Shown here: positions 9,374 through 17,141 of the stretch, piece after piece | How the letters are laid out: each line of letters starts with the position of its first letter | How positions within the stretch are numbered: position 1 is the first letter of the stretch | NCBI GenBank assembly: GCA_017650105.1 | Contig: JAGCFO010000025.1 | Coordinates: forward strand, 181,392 to 245,391 | Direction of reading: 5' to 3' | From: Bacteroidaceae bacterium | GTDB lineage: Bacteria > Bacteroidota > Bacteroidia > Bacteroidales > Bacteroidaceae | DNA: 64,000 nt | The notes under the pieces: generated by a model | What the model saw: only the letters and a program-made list of their open reading frames with translations | Databases searched by the model: none | Told to the model about the DNA's origin: nothing | Translations under genes and position numbers: made by a program

Positions 9374-9419
9374 ATGTGATTCCGCAAAAAATATCACTGT
9401 AATCATACAATTTACAACT

Positions 9420-9530
9420 ATGAAAGTAGATTTAACCATCAGTGCAGCTTCAAAGATTCTTACTGAATCAGGTTGCTCAAAAAGCAACGAGAACAATTGC
9501 GGCATTGCGTATCGCTATGGTATCATCTAA
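9420..9530 (+). CDS. Short two-cysteine peptide, candidate RiPP precursor
   Basis: A 36-codon open frame with ATG at 9420 and TAA at 9528-9530. The N-terminal half (MKVDLTISAASKILTES) looks like a short amphipathic leader. The C-terminal half holds Gly18-Cys19, a polar seven-residue spacer, Cys27-Gly28 and an aromatic end with Tyr31 and Tyr33 (AYRYGII). Size, Cys placement and position directly after a radical SAM/SPASM gene fit a RiPP precursor. A strong hairpin follows at 9545-9573, as expected if the precursor is made in excess over downstream genes. I do not recognise the family. It is too short for routine gene callers. Confidence 0.65.
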   Translation: MKVDLTISAASKILTESGCSKSNENNCGIAYRYGII

Positions 9531-9544
9531 CTGATGTAAAACCA

Positions 9545-9573
9545 GGAGGATGTGCCATGTTGGCATATCCTCC
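9545..9573 (+). other. Hairpin after the peptide gene
   Basis: GGAGGAT (9545-9551) pairs with ATCCTCC (9567-9573), and inside it TGCCA pairs with TGGCA across a 3-base loop. No T run follows, so it may act as an mRNA stabiliser, a processing site or a partial terminator separating peptide expression from downstream genes. Confidence 0.6.
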
Positions 9574-9616
9574 ATTCCCGCCAAAAATCATTATTAACAC
9601 TTAACGCTCAGTCATC

Positions 9617-9778
9617 ATGAATAAAAACAATAAAAACGAAAAAATAAAACTTATAGAATCGAGTATTTTGACTCTCTATAAAAAACTGACTGATAAAGAA
9701 GAGGTTGAAATTGAAGAACAAGAAAAAGTTCTTGACCGCTTTTATAAATTAGTCAATTACAATCCTGAAAAAGATTAA
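9617..9778 (+). CDS. Small charged helical protein of 53 residues, unknown
   Basis: ATG at 9617 and TAA at 9776-9778 give 53 codons, rich in Lys and Glu, with predicted helices (KLIESSILTLYKKLTD and VEIEEQEKVLDRFYKLV). It has no cysteine, signal peptide or recognised motif. It lies between the peptide gene and the kinase-fold gene, 12 bases before the latter, so it belongs to the same transcription unit. It could be an accessory or recognition partner of the peptide pathway. It could also be a second modified peptide, though it lacks typical core residues. Confidence 0.55.
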   Translation: MNKNNKNEKIKLIESSILTLYKKLTDKEEVEIEEQEKVLDRFYKLVNYNPEKD

Positions 9779-9790
9779 TACTGATTTCAT

Positions 9791-10645
9791 ATGGATGTAC
9801 TTGTCACGAAACGTGTTCGATGTATTCAGAGCGCCTATAACTTGGTTTATTCTAATACCCAATCAAACGAACAAATATTTCCCTATCTTCGTGACCCAAA
9901 TGGGGATAAAGAAATGTATTGTTTAAGTCCGCTTCATGGTCGAAGCTATATTGTTGCAAAAAAAATGGACGGACGATACATCGTCAGCAAAGGTAATGGA
10001 TTAAGTTATTCTTCATTTCAGTTCCTGAATACGCGCGAGTTTGGAGATGATTCCTTAGGGTTACTTCTCCTTAAAGATGCATCACGCGACTTCCATATGG
10101 GACTTGAGGTTGAATCGCTCGGAATAAAAACAAATCACATGCAATACGTCATCGAATTGAACAGAGAGATTTCACTAACTACTGGACATATCTTGAAACC
10201 AGTCCTGTTACAATACGATGTTGAATGTCCATTCAGAATTAGCGATGCTCCTTTCATGACAAAAGAGCAAATTTACGTAGAAGTGGCGAAATGGGAAAAA
10301 CTGAACAAAAAAGGTTTCAATAAAAAACATTTGATTGCCGCTGAAGTGCTTATCAAAAATCTACGTATCCTTCATGACAATGAAATTCTGCATAATGCCA
10401 TCTCTGAACAGAATTACACCTGGGCATTAGAATTGTTAGATTTCGAACTTGCTTGTTCTCGGTCTCATCCATATTCAAAAGAAGATGACCGAAAACATGT
10501 TAAAGATTTATTTCCTCGAGAAATACTTTACTCATACGTTGTCATCAACTATATTGCGGGAGTGCTAAAAGAAAATATAGACTTTGCCGTAATTGACTCC
10601 ATGTTCAATGAATATGGTTTTGATTTGAAACAATTTGCGTTGTAG
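9791..10645 (+). CDS. Kinase-fold protein with SelO-like motifs
   Basis: A 284-residue cytoplasmic protein I do not recognise by family name. It has features of a minimal protein-kinase-like fold. A nucleotide-binding-like stretch SKGNGLSYSS (residues 66-75) is followed by MGLEVESLGIKTNHM, which resembles the K-G-x-G-x-(T)-P-Y-S and EA..LGIPT stretch of SelO AMPylases. A catalytic-loop-like LHDNEILHNAISEQN (residues 194-208) and a DFE (217-219) sit where kinases have HxD..N and DFG. The similarity to SelO is my inference from motifs. If correct, it might phosphorylate or adenylylate a partner such as the peptide. Alternatives are a HipA-like or choline-kinase-like fold. Confidence 0.5.
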   Translation: MDVLVTKRVRCIQSAYNLVYSNTQSNEQIFPYLRDPNGDKEMYCLSPLHGRSYIVAKKMDGRYIVSKGNGLSYSSFQFLNTREFGDDSLGLLLLKDASRDFHMGLEVESLGIKTNHMQYVIELNREISLTTGHILKPVLLQYDVECPFRISDAPFMTKEQIYVEVAKWEKLNKKGFNKKHLIAAEVLIKNLRILHDNEILHNAISEQNYTWALELLDFELACSRSHPYSKEDDRKHVKDLFPREILYSYVVINYIAGVLKENIDFAVIDSMFNEYGFDLKQFAL

Positions 10646-10672
10646 ATACACTGTAATATTTCTTTTAACACC

Positions 10673-11869
10673 TTGAAAAGGATTCTTAATTATATCTTTC
10701 ACAGAGACCATCTAATTATCGTTCTTTCTGCCTATGTACAATTATGGGCTTTAGGTTTTATTGCTATCAATTTGGATTTTTTTAATCCTATATCCGAAGC
10801 TCTTGATAATTTCTCTATTTCTGACATTTTTTTTGAAATACAGCAGTCGAATTCAACAAAGGAAGAGAATGACTTGATAACAATTGTTGACATGACTGAA
10901 CTCTACTCTCGTGGAGATATTGCAACTTTATTAGAAGAAATAAATCTATTTAATCCGATTAGCGTAGGTGTTGATCTTATTTTCGAAGGTGAAAAAGATG
11001 ATCCACTTGGTAATGAATTATTGGAAAAAACTGTCACCAACATATCAGATAAAACCATTTTTGCACAAAAACTTATCGACTATAATAGTGCAGAAAAAAG
11101 ATTTGAAAAAAAGGTGCAATCCTTTTTTGCAGAAAAAATTGGTATTCAAGAAGCCTATGCAAATTTCAACGATGATATGTCAGGAAGTCGGATTCGTGAT
11201 TTTAGCCTTAGTCAAAATGTATTAGGAGAAAAAGTCCTTTCATTTCCTGCAAAAATTGCTTCTTCTTTCGATAGTTCCTTGGAGCAATTAGATAATGACG
11301 TAATAGTTGTAAACTATAGAAATGTAATATTCCCTGTGGTATCGTACAATGAGATTCCAGAAAAAAATGAATTGATTAATGGTCACATTGTTCTTGTTGG
11401 TACAATGACAGAAGAACAAGATATGCATAATACGCCTTTAGGAAAAATGCCAGGATTGGAAATACAAGCATATTCCCTTCTGACGCTATTGGAACATAAG
11501 GGGATAAAAGAAACGCCTAAATGGATTGCGCTGTTAATCTCTTTCATAGTATGTTATCTCTTGGAACTGACTTTAGATATTTGTTACCAACAAATAAAAA
11601 AGAACACCCAATCCGTTTTCATAACATTTTTGAAAGAATCAAATCTTATTGACATAATCCTATTATTCTTATGGGCTACTATGATATGTTGGCTCATGTT
11701 TATGGTTTTTATTTATCACAATGTGACTCTCTCAAAAGGTACTATTCTTGCCCTTATGGCACTGGTATGCGAAGGGAGGGACATTTATAAAGCAATAATA
11801 AAAGCATTAAGTGTAAAACTTCCAGAAAATAATTTCGTTGAGACTTCCTTGCTCTTAGAAGATGATTAA
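10673..11869 (+). CDS. Membrane CHASE2-domain sensor without output domain
   Basis: A 398-residue inner-membrane protein. A transmembrane helix (about residues 13-33) is followed by an extracytoplasmic domain with CHASE2 features (LITIVDMTELYSRG, NPISVGVDLIFEG, INGHIVLVGTM, MPGLEIQAYSLLTLLE). Three more hydrophobic segments close the protein (about residues 282-375). CHASE2 domains usually feed a histidine kinase, cyclase or kinase; here only a short tail remains, so output must lie in other proteins. The start is a TTG codon, since no ATG occurs before the first membrane helix. It sits 27 bases after the kinase-fold gene and 34 bases before the FecR-like gene, which suggests co-transcription. 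Confidence 0.75.
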   Translation: MKRILNYIFHRDHLIIVLSAYVQLWALGFIAINLDFFNPISEALDNFSISDIFFEIQQSNSTKEENDLITIVDMTELYSRGDIATLLEEINLFNPISVGVDLIFEGEKDDPLGNELLEKTVTNISDKTIFAQKLIDYNSAEKRFEKKVQSFFAEKIGIQEAYANFNDDMSGSRIRDFSLSQNVLGEKVLSFPAKIASSFDSSLEQLDNDVIVVNYRNVIFPVVSYNEIPEKNELINGHIVLVGTMTEEQDMHNTPLGKMPGLEIQAYSLLTLLEHKGIKETPKWIALLISFIVCYLLELTLDICYQQIKKNTQSVFITFLKESNLIDIILLFLWATMICWLMFMVFIYHNVTLSKGTILALMALVCEGRDIYKAIIKALSVKLPENNFVETSLLLEDD

Positions 11870-11903
11870 AATGTATATTTGTAATTTGTCAATCTCAATA
11901 ATA

Positions 11904-12356
11904 ATGAAAAGAATAGTCCTTACTTTATGTGTACTGGTTACCAATTTTATCTGTTCTGCGCAGGTTTTTCAAGTCTATACGGTAAAAGGTGACGTATATT
12001 TGAAAAAGGGTGATAATATGGAAAAGATAGTATCAGGAATGCTTTTACAATCTAGTAGTGCTATCGTTATACGTGAAGACGGCAGGCTTGTTGTTTTAAG
12101 TGAAAATGAAAAAAAACTATATACTATGAAAAAACCACAATCCGGAACGCTAGGTGCATTGATTCTGAAAAATGAGAATACACCTCAACATTTGACGGAA
12201 ACTTATTTAAAATTTATTAAACAAAAAATAACAGAATCTGAAGATGGAAAAGAAAAGAATTACAAGCAAACAGCTGGAGTTTCGTATCGCGATGCAGATT
12301 CTCTTCTTTTGAAAAAAATCATCCAAGAACGGAAAAACGAGAGTAATAGATTTTAA
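11904..12356 (+). CDS. Secreted FecR-like small protein
   Basis: A 150-residue exported protein with a signal peptide ending near ICSA-QV. The mature part begins VYTVKGDVYLKKGDNMEKIVSG and continues with an SSSAIVIREDGRLVVLSEN stretch, the beta-rich pattern of FecR-type domains. The tail is charged and helical. FecR-like domains are known to accompany CHASE2 and CHAT proteins in other bacteria, in agreement with the neighbours here. An upstream in-frame Met (11862) overlaps the previous gene and would mask the signal peptide, so the start is set at 11904. Confidence 0.6.
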   Translation: MKRIVLTLCVLVTNFICSAQVFQVYTVKGDVYLKKGDNMEKIVSGMLLQSSSAIVIREDGRLVVLSENEKKLYTMKKPQSGTLGALILKNENTPQHLTETYLKFIKQKITESEDGKEKNYKQTAGVSYRDADSLLLKKIIQERKNESNRF

Positions 12357-12390
12357 TAGAACAAAAAGAAATGTTTATTATTATGTAATT

Positions 12391-13476
12391 ATGGAAAAAT
12401 ATTTTTTATTTCTGATGTTATCCATATTATCATCTGTTTCAATGTGGGGGCAGAGTGTATTTGAAGTTAATGGCATTAGCTACCGCATCATTAAAGAAGC
12501 CGATGAATCCGCCACATTCGGAACGGTCCATGTTTGTTCGAAAAAAAATGGAAAATATGAAGGCAATATAAATATCCCAAATGCCATTAAACAAGGGAGT
12601 GATAAATACGCAGACTCATATAAGGTGGTTGGAATTGACGATGAAGCCTTTGCAAATTGTGAAGATCTTAATTCTGTGACTCTCCCACCTAGTATAGAAA
12701 TTCTTGGAAAAAGAGCGTTCTCTGAAAGTGGAATAAAAAAAATCTCAATACCCTATGGAAATCTTCAATCTATTTCCGAATATGCATTCTTCAGTAGTTC
12801 TTTACAATCAATCTCTTTACCCAAATGTATTCAAAAAATTGAACCAATAGCATTTGGACAGTGCATGGAATTAGAATCTTTTAGCTCTGAAGGGATAATC
12901 GAAATTGGAATTGGAGCATTTAACAGTTGTTCGAATTTGAAAACCGTAAATCTGCCAGAGACACTGCTTCGAATTGGAGAAGGAGCTTTTCGCGATTGTG
13001 GCTTCACTAAAATAAAACTGCCAAACTCCCTGACCAGCATCGGCAATTCTGCTTTTTCCGGCTGCGATGCATTATTATCTATTACTATTCCTCAACAAAT
13101 AACCCAAATTGAAGAATATACTTTTTTTCTTTGTAAAAAAATCGAAAGCATCAAACTACCATCCAGTTTAACTAGAATAAAAGAAGGCGCTTTCTCTCTT
13201 TGCGACAATTTATCGTCGATTGAAATTCCTGGGAAAATAACGGAAATCGGAGATCGTGCTTTTTATGGTTGTGAAAACATGAAAAGCCTATATTTAAAGA
13301 CAAAAACACCCCCTATGTTAGTGAAGCTAAAGGGAAAGGGAAAAGAAACATCACTTTTTTTTGAGGACAAAAAGCCAACATGTAAAATATATGTTCCCAA
13401 AGAATCATTAAACTCCTTTATGAGTGCAAAAGTGTGGGAACCATATAAGGATATGATAGAACCATATAGTTATTAA
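12391..13476 (+). CDS. Secreted BspA-type leucine-rich repeat protein (LRR_5)
   Basis: A 361-residue exported protein with a signal peptide ending near SMWGQ. Residues about 90-310 hold some ten BspA/LRR_5 repeats of about 23 residues, such as LPPSIEILGKRAFSESG, LPETLLRIGEGAFRDCG and IPGKITEIGDRAFYGCENM. The C-terminal IYVPKESLNSFMSAKVWEPY segment is the usual cap. It has no dockerin-like or other sorting tail, unlike many surface BspA proteins. It lies 34 bases after the FecR-like gene and 92 bases before the CHAT gene, so a binding or recognition role in the envelope for this cluster is plausible. Confidence 0.85.
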   Translation: MEKYFLFLMLSILSSVSMWGQSVFEVNGISYRIIKEADESATFGTVHVCSKKNGKYEGNINIPNAIKQGSDKYADSYKVVGIDDEAFANCEDLNSVTLPPSIEILGKRAFSESGIKKISIPYGNLQSISEYAFFSSSLQSISLPKCIQKIEPIAFGQCMELESFSSEGIIEIGIGAFNSCSNLKTVNLPETLLRIGEGAFRDCGFTKIKLPNSLTSIGNSAFSGCDALLSITIPQQITQIEEYTFFLCKKIESIKLPSSLTRIKEGAFSLCDNLSSIEIPGKITEIGDRAFYGCENMKSLYLKTKTPPMLVKLKGKGKETSLFFEDKKPTCKIYVPKESLNSFMSAKVWEPYKDMIEPYSY

Positions 13477-13568
13477 TAATAAATTATCTACAAATAGTTT
13501 CTCTGTAAAAATCATTTTAGACTTAGCTTAAAATTACATTTCTGCGCCCTATTGTTTTATTATAATAT

Positions 13569-15857
13569 ATGAATCGGATATTTACAAAAGTAATTATTAT
13601 TGTCGTTTGTTTCCTATCTATTGTCAAACCCATCGAGGCACAAACCATAACCCAACTCGAAAGCAAATGGGCATCTCTATATCAAAATGGATTTGAAGCT
13701 CTTGATAAACATGATTACAAAGTTGCCGAAGAAAAATTTATTTCCTGTATCAAATTGCTTACAGATAATGGTGCCACGAATACCACTCTTAACGTTTATT
13801 CTCTTATTAAATTGGGAGAAACCTATTATGCCGAAGGAAAAACAAGAGAACAAGAATATGTGACAAAAGACATACTGGGTATCAGACAAATGATTAAGCC
13901 TGGCTCGAAGAGGTTTCTAGATTATTCTTACTGTTTAGGAGAATTCTATTCTAACACAGGTCGATTTAAAGAATCTATCAAAGAATTGAATGAAGGACTC
14001 TCGTACAAAAAAGAACTTAAGAAGATGCCGGATATAGAATCCAAGATGCTGCACAGAAAAGCTCTATGTTATTTTTTCCTTAATAATATAAAGAAAGCTA
14101 TTTTAACGGAAGAAAAAAGTGTATTAATTGATCAAAATAAGACACCTGAATACTACAAGACACTCGCATTCTTTTATTATAAGATTTCGGATTGGAAAAA
14201 GTTAGAAGCTGTGATACCTAACGTTTACGACTATTCAAGAGAACCCATTTTAAGAAAGTTTGCGCAATCAAAGTCTGATGAACGAGCTTTCTTTTGGAGC
14301 ACAGAGGGCCTGTTCTATACAGACTACCTTCCCTATTATGCTTTTCAACATCCATCGGATCTTCTTGTTTCATATACTTATGATGCTGCTTTGTTTAGCA
14401 AAGGTATTCTCTTATCAGCATCTAACAAGTCCTCGGAGTTAACCTTAAACAGCGATGACCCAACACTCATTGAATTGTATCATCATTATCTTGAATTAAA
14501 AGACAAAAAAGAAAAAACAATAGATGAGGAATTTGAGATGCAAGCTTTATCGGATGTTTTTTTGAAGCACCAAAAAGAACATAAGAATGAATTTCGTGAA
14601 TACTTCAGAATCGGATGGCAAGACATTCAAAAGAAATTAAAGAGTGACGATATAGCTATAGAATTTATCATGATTCCCAACGAAAAAGGAAATGATGAAT
14701 ATTTAGCGCTAACCATACGAAAAGATAGTAAAAATCCTAAACTAACAAAACTTGGCAGTCTTAATGACATATCTTCAGTCTCCGATGAAATAATTTATTC
14801 ATCGCCTCAACTCTATAATAGAATATGGAAACCTCTTGAGTCCGAGCTTGGAGGTATTGAAAATGTGTTTTTTTCGCCAACGGGGATTTTACACAATATT
14901 GGAATAGAGTATTTACCCAATGAAGATGAGATAAACTTCTGTGCCATGAAAAATGTATTTCGACTATCTTCTACCAAAGAACTGATCTCAGCTAAAAGAA
15001 AAAATCTAAAAAGAGGAGTGTTATTTGGCGGTATTAATTATGACACAAAAGTAATAGCGAAACAAATTCAAAAGAAAGAACCAAATGCGCCCCAAATTCA
15101 AATCGTCCCTGTAGATTCTCTAAATCTTAGAGGGACTTCTTCCTCTGGAGGTTTTTCTTACCTTAAAGGGACGAGGGAAGAGGTTAAGGAAATATCAAAA
15201 TCATTCTCAAAAATTGGAATAAAATCTGAAATGTATTTGGGAGATAAAGGTTCAGAAGAATCGATTAAAAGTTTAACTGGTAAAGCTATTGATTTTGTTC
15301 ATATCGCTACGCATGGCTTTTATTTTGCACAAAATAATCTTAAAAGAAAAACTGTTGATGAATTATTTAATAAAACATGCCTCCATTTCACGAATGACGG
15401 AATACAGCGAATAGAGGAAGATAAAATGCTTACACGAAGTGGTCTAATCTTAGCAGGAGCAAACAATGTGATAAAAAAAGAGACAATATCTAATGACACA
15501 GAAGATGGCATTTTACATGCTAATGAAATATCAAATCTTAATTTTTCCAGTGTAAATTTACTCGTTTTATCAGCATGCCAAAGTGGATTGGGGGATTTAG
15601 CTGCATGTGAGGGTGTTTTCGGTCTTCAAAGAGGATTTAAACTAGCTGGTGTAGGGAGTATCGTAATGAGCCTTTGGAAGGTTGATGATGAAGCAACAAA
15701 AATATTAATGACAAATTTTTATGAGAATATTATTGCTGGTCAATCGAAACGGGAAGCATTAATTAATGCTCAGATATCATTAAGAATAAAAGATCAAGGC
15801 AAGTTCGATGAACCCAAATTCTGGGCATCCTTTGTCCTTTTAGATGCATTGGATTAA
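13569..15857 (+). CDS. Secreted TPR-CHAT protein (caspase-like peptidase)
   Basis: A 762-residue protein with a signal peptide (cleavage near IEAQ). Residues about 30-330 form helical TPR-like repeats. The C-terminal third is a CHAT domain, a caspase/separase-like cysteine peptidase: FVHIATHGFYF carries the catalytic His582, and VLSACQSGLGD carries Cys670, followed by GVFGLQRGFKLAGV and SIVMSLWKVDDEAT. Both catalytic residues are present, so activity is expected. The signal peptide places it outside the cytoplasm, unlike the cytoplasmic TPR-CHAT of type III-E CRISPR. A 92-base gap to the LRR gene could hold its own weak promoter. The substrate is unknown; other products of this cluster are candidates. 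Confidence 0.87.
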   Translation: MNRIFTKVIIIVVCFLSIVKPIEAQTITQLESKWASLYQNGFEALDKHDYKVAEEKFISCIKLLTDNGATNTTLNVYSLIKLGETYYAEGKTREQEYVTKDILGIRQMIKPGSKRFLDYSYCLGEFYSNTGRFKESIKELNEGLSYKKELKKMPDIESKMLHRKALCYFFLNNIKKAILTEEKSVLIDQNKTPEYYKTLAFFYYKISDWKKLEAVIPNVYDYSREPILRKFAQSKSDERAFFWSTEGLFYTDYLPYYAFQHPSDLLVSYTYDAALFSKGILLSASNKSSELTLNSDDPTLIELYHHYLELKDKKEKTIDEEFEMQALSDVFLKHQKEHKNEFREYFRIGWQDIQKKLKSDDIAIEFIMIPNEKGNDEYLALTIRKDSKNPKLTKLGSLNDISSVSDEIIYSSPQLYNRIWKPLESELGGIENVFFSPTGILHNIGIEYLPNEDEINFCAMKNVFRLSSTKELISAKRKNLKRGVLFGGINYDTKVIAKQIQKKEPNAPQIQIVPVDSLNLRGTSSSGGFSYLKGTREEVKEISKSFSKIGIKSEMYLGDKGSEESIKSLTGKAIDFVHIATHGFYFAQNNLKRKTVDELFNKTCLHFTNDGIQRIEEDKMLTRSGLILAGANNVIKKETISNDTEDGILHANEISNLNFSSVNLLVLSACQSGLGDLAACEGVFGLQRGFKLAGVGSIVMSLWKVDDEATKILMTNFYENIIAGQSKREALINAQISLRIKDQGKFDEPKFWASFVLLDALD

Positions 15858-15931
15858 TTTCTCTTAAAAAACTTCCTTTTACCACTCTAAGAAGGCTCTC
15901 TCTTGCATATTATTTACAAGAGGATGGAAGC

Positions 15932-16330
15932 ATGCGTATAGTATGCACATCAGTGAGCAACAAGACTTTTTCTGAAAATTCCAGCGATGTGGTAACAATA
16001 CTTCTTCCCGTTGATGAATCCTGGGACCCACACTTTTTTACTTGCCTACATAGAGCTTGCTCCCCGAGTATGGTAAAATATCATCCTGCAGATGTCAGCG
16101 TCCTTATGACAGTGAACGAACCTGCCACATTGAGAAGAGACGTTAACGAAGATGGTTTTGTGAATGTAACTGACGTAACTGCATTGGTGAGCATCATCTT
16201 AGGATATAACAATGAACATGACATCTCTACTGAAACTACTTTTTTGAGAGGAGACATAAACGAAGATGGATTTGTGAATGTAACTGACGTCACCGCATTA
16301 GTAAACATCATCCTAGGCAACAAAGAATAA
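15932..16330 (+). pseudogene. C-terminal remnant of a secreted protein with dockerin-like repeats
   Basis: The frame is 132 codons from the first ATG, and the same frame stays open upstream into the end of the CHAT gene, without a signal peptide. The first part (MRIVCTSVSNKTFSENSSDV) resembles the beta domain that often precedes dockerin-like tails in Prevotella surface proteins. Two repeats follow, RDVNEDGFVNVTDVTALV and GDINEDGFVNVTDVTALV, each with the calcium-loop pattern. Similar repeats end the giant BspA protein at 32112-36764. It most likely is a broken surface-protein gene left at the island edge; a short expressed protein is possible. Confidence 0.55.
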
Positions 16331-16408
16331 TATTGTAGAAAAACCATTGGTTTGTGTTCTTGAAAAGCGCACTATTTCTTTTATTGAATAATAGAGTGAG
16401 AAATCAGA

Positions 16409-16499
16409 GTTTAACAAAAAACAATTATTGTTTAACTTTAGCTGCGCAGAGTTAAACAACTATTCCGTAAAGTTAAACTATAATTGAGCTAAGTCAAAT
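16409..16499. promoter_or_regulatory. Phased array of GTTTAAC / GTTAAAC sites at 21-bp steps
   Basis: GTTTAAC starts at 16409 and 16430, its reverse complement GTTAAAC at 16451 and 16472, and a weaker GTCAAAT at 16493. The steps are exactly 21 bases, two turns of the helix. Bases between the sites are not conserved. The middle pair forms TGTTTAACT (16429-16437) and AGTTAAACA (16450-16458). This looks like a multi-site operator or a structural element, located between the convergent ends of the accessory cluster and the ATPase operon. Confidence 0.6.
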
Positions 16500-16506
16500 T
16501 ACAAAT

Positions 16507-16552
16507 AATAGCGGAGGGGAAAGGCCTTAATTGGTCTTTCCCCTCCGCTATT
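16507..16552 (-). terminator. Terminator of the V/A-ATPase operon
   Basis: A perfect 17-bp stem: AATAGCGGAGGGGAAAG (16507-16523) with CTTTCCCCTCCGCTATT (16536-16552) around a 12-base loop. It lies 21 bases past the stop of subunit K. The run after it on the minus strand is ATTTGTAATTTG, so T-rich but broken. It may also stop transcripts arriving from the island. Confidence 0.8.
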
Positions 16553-16573
16553 ACTATGAGCGCAAACAACTTT

Positions 16574-17047
<474 letters not shown>

Positions 17048-17141
17048 TTATGATTGATGATTTATATTTTTGTTCAAGGAATAATTTCTTTTGGAGAACA
17101 AATAATTCTTTTTTCTTTCTACATATTTGCCCGTCGAGAGA

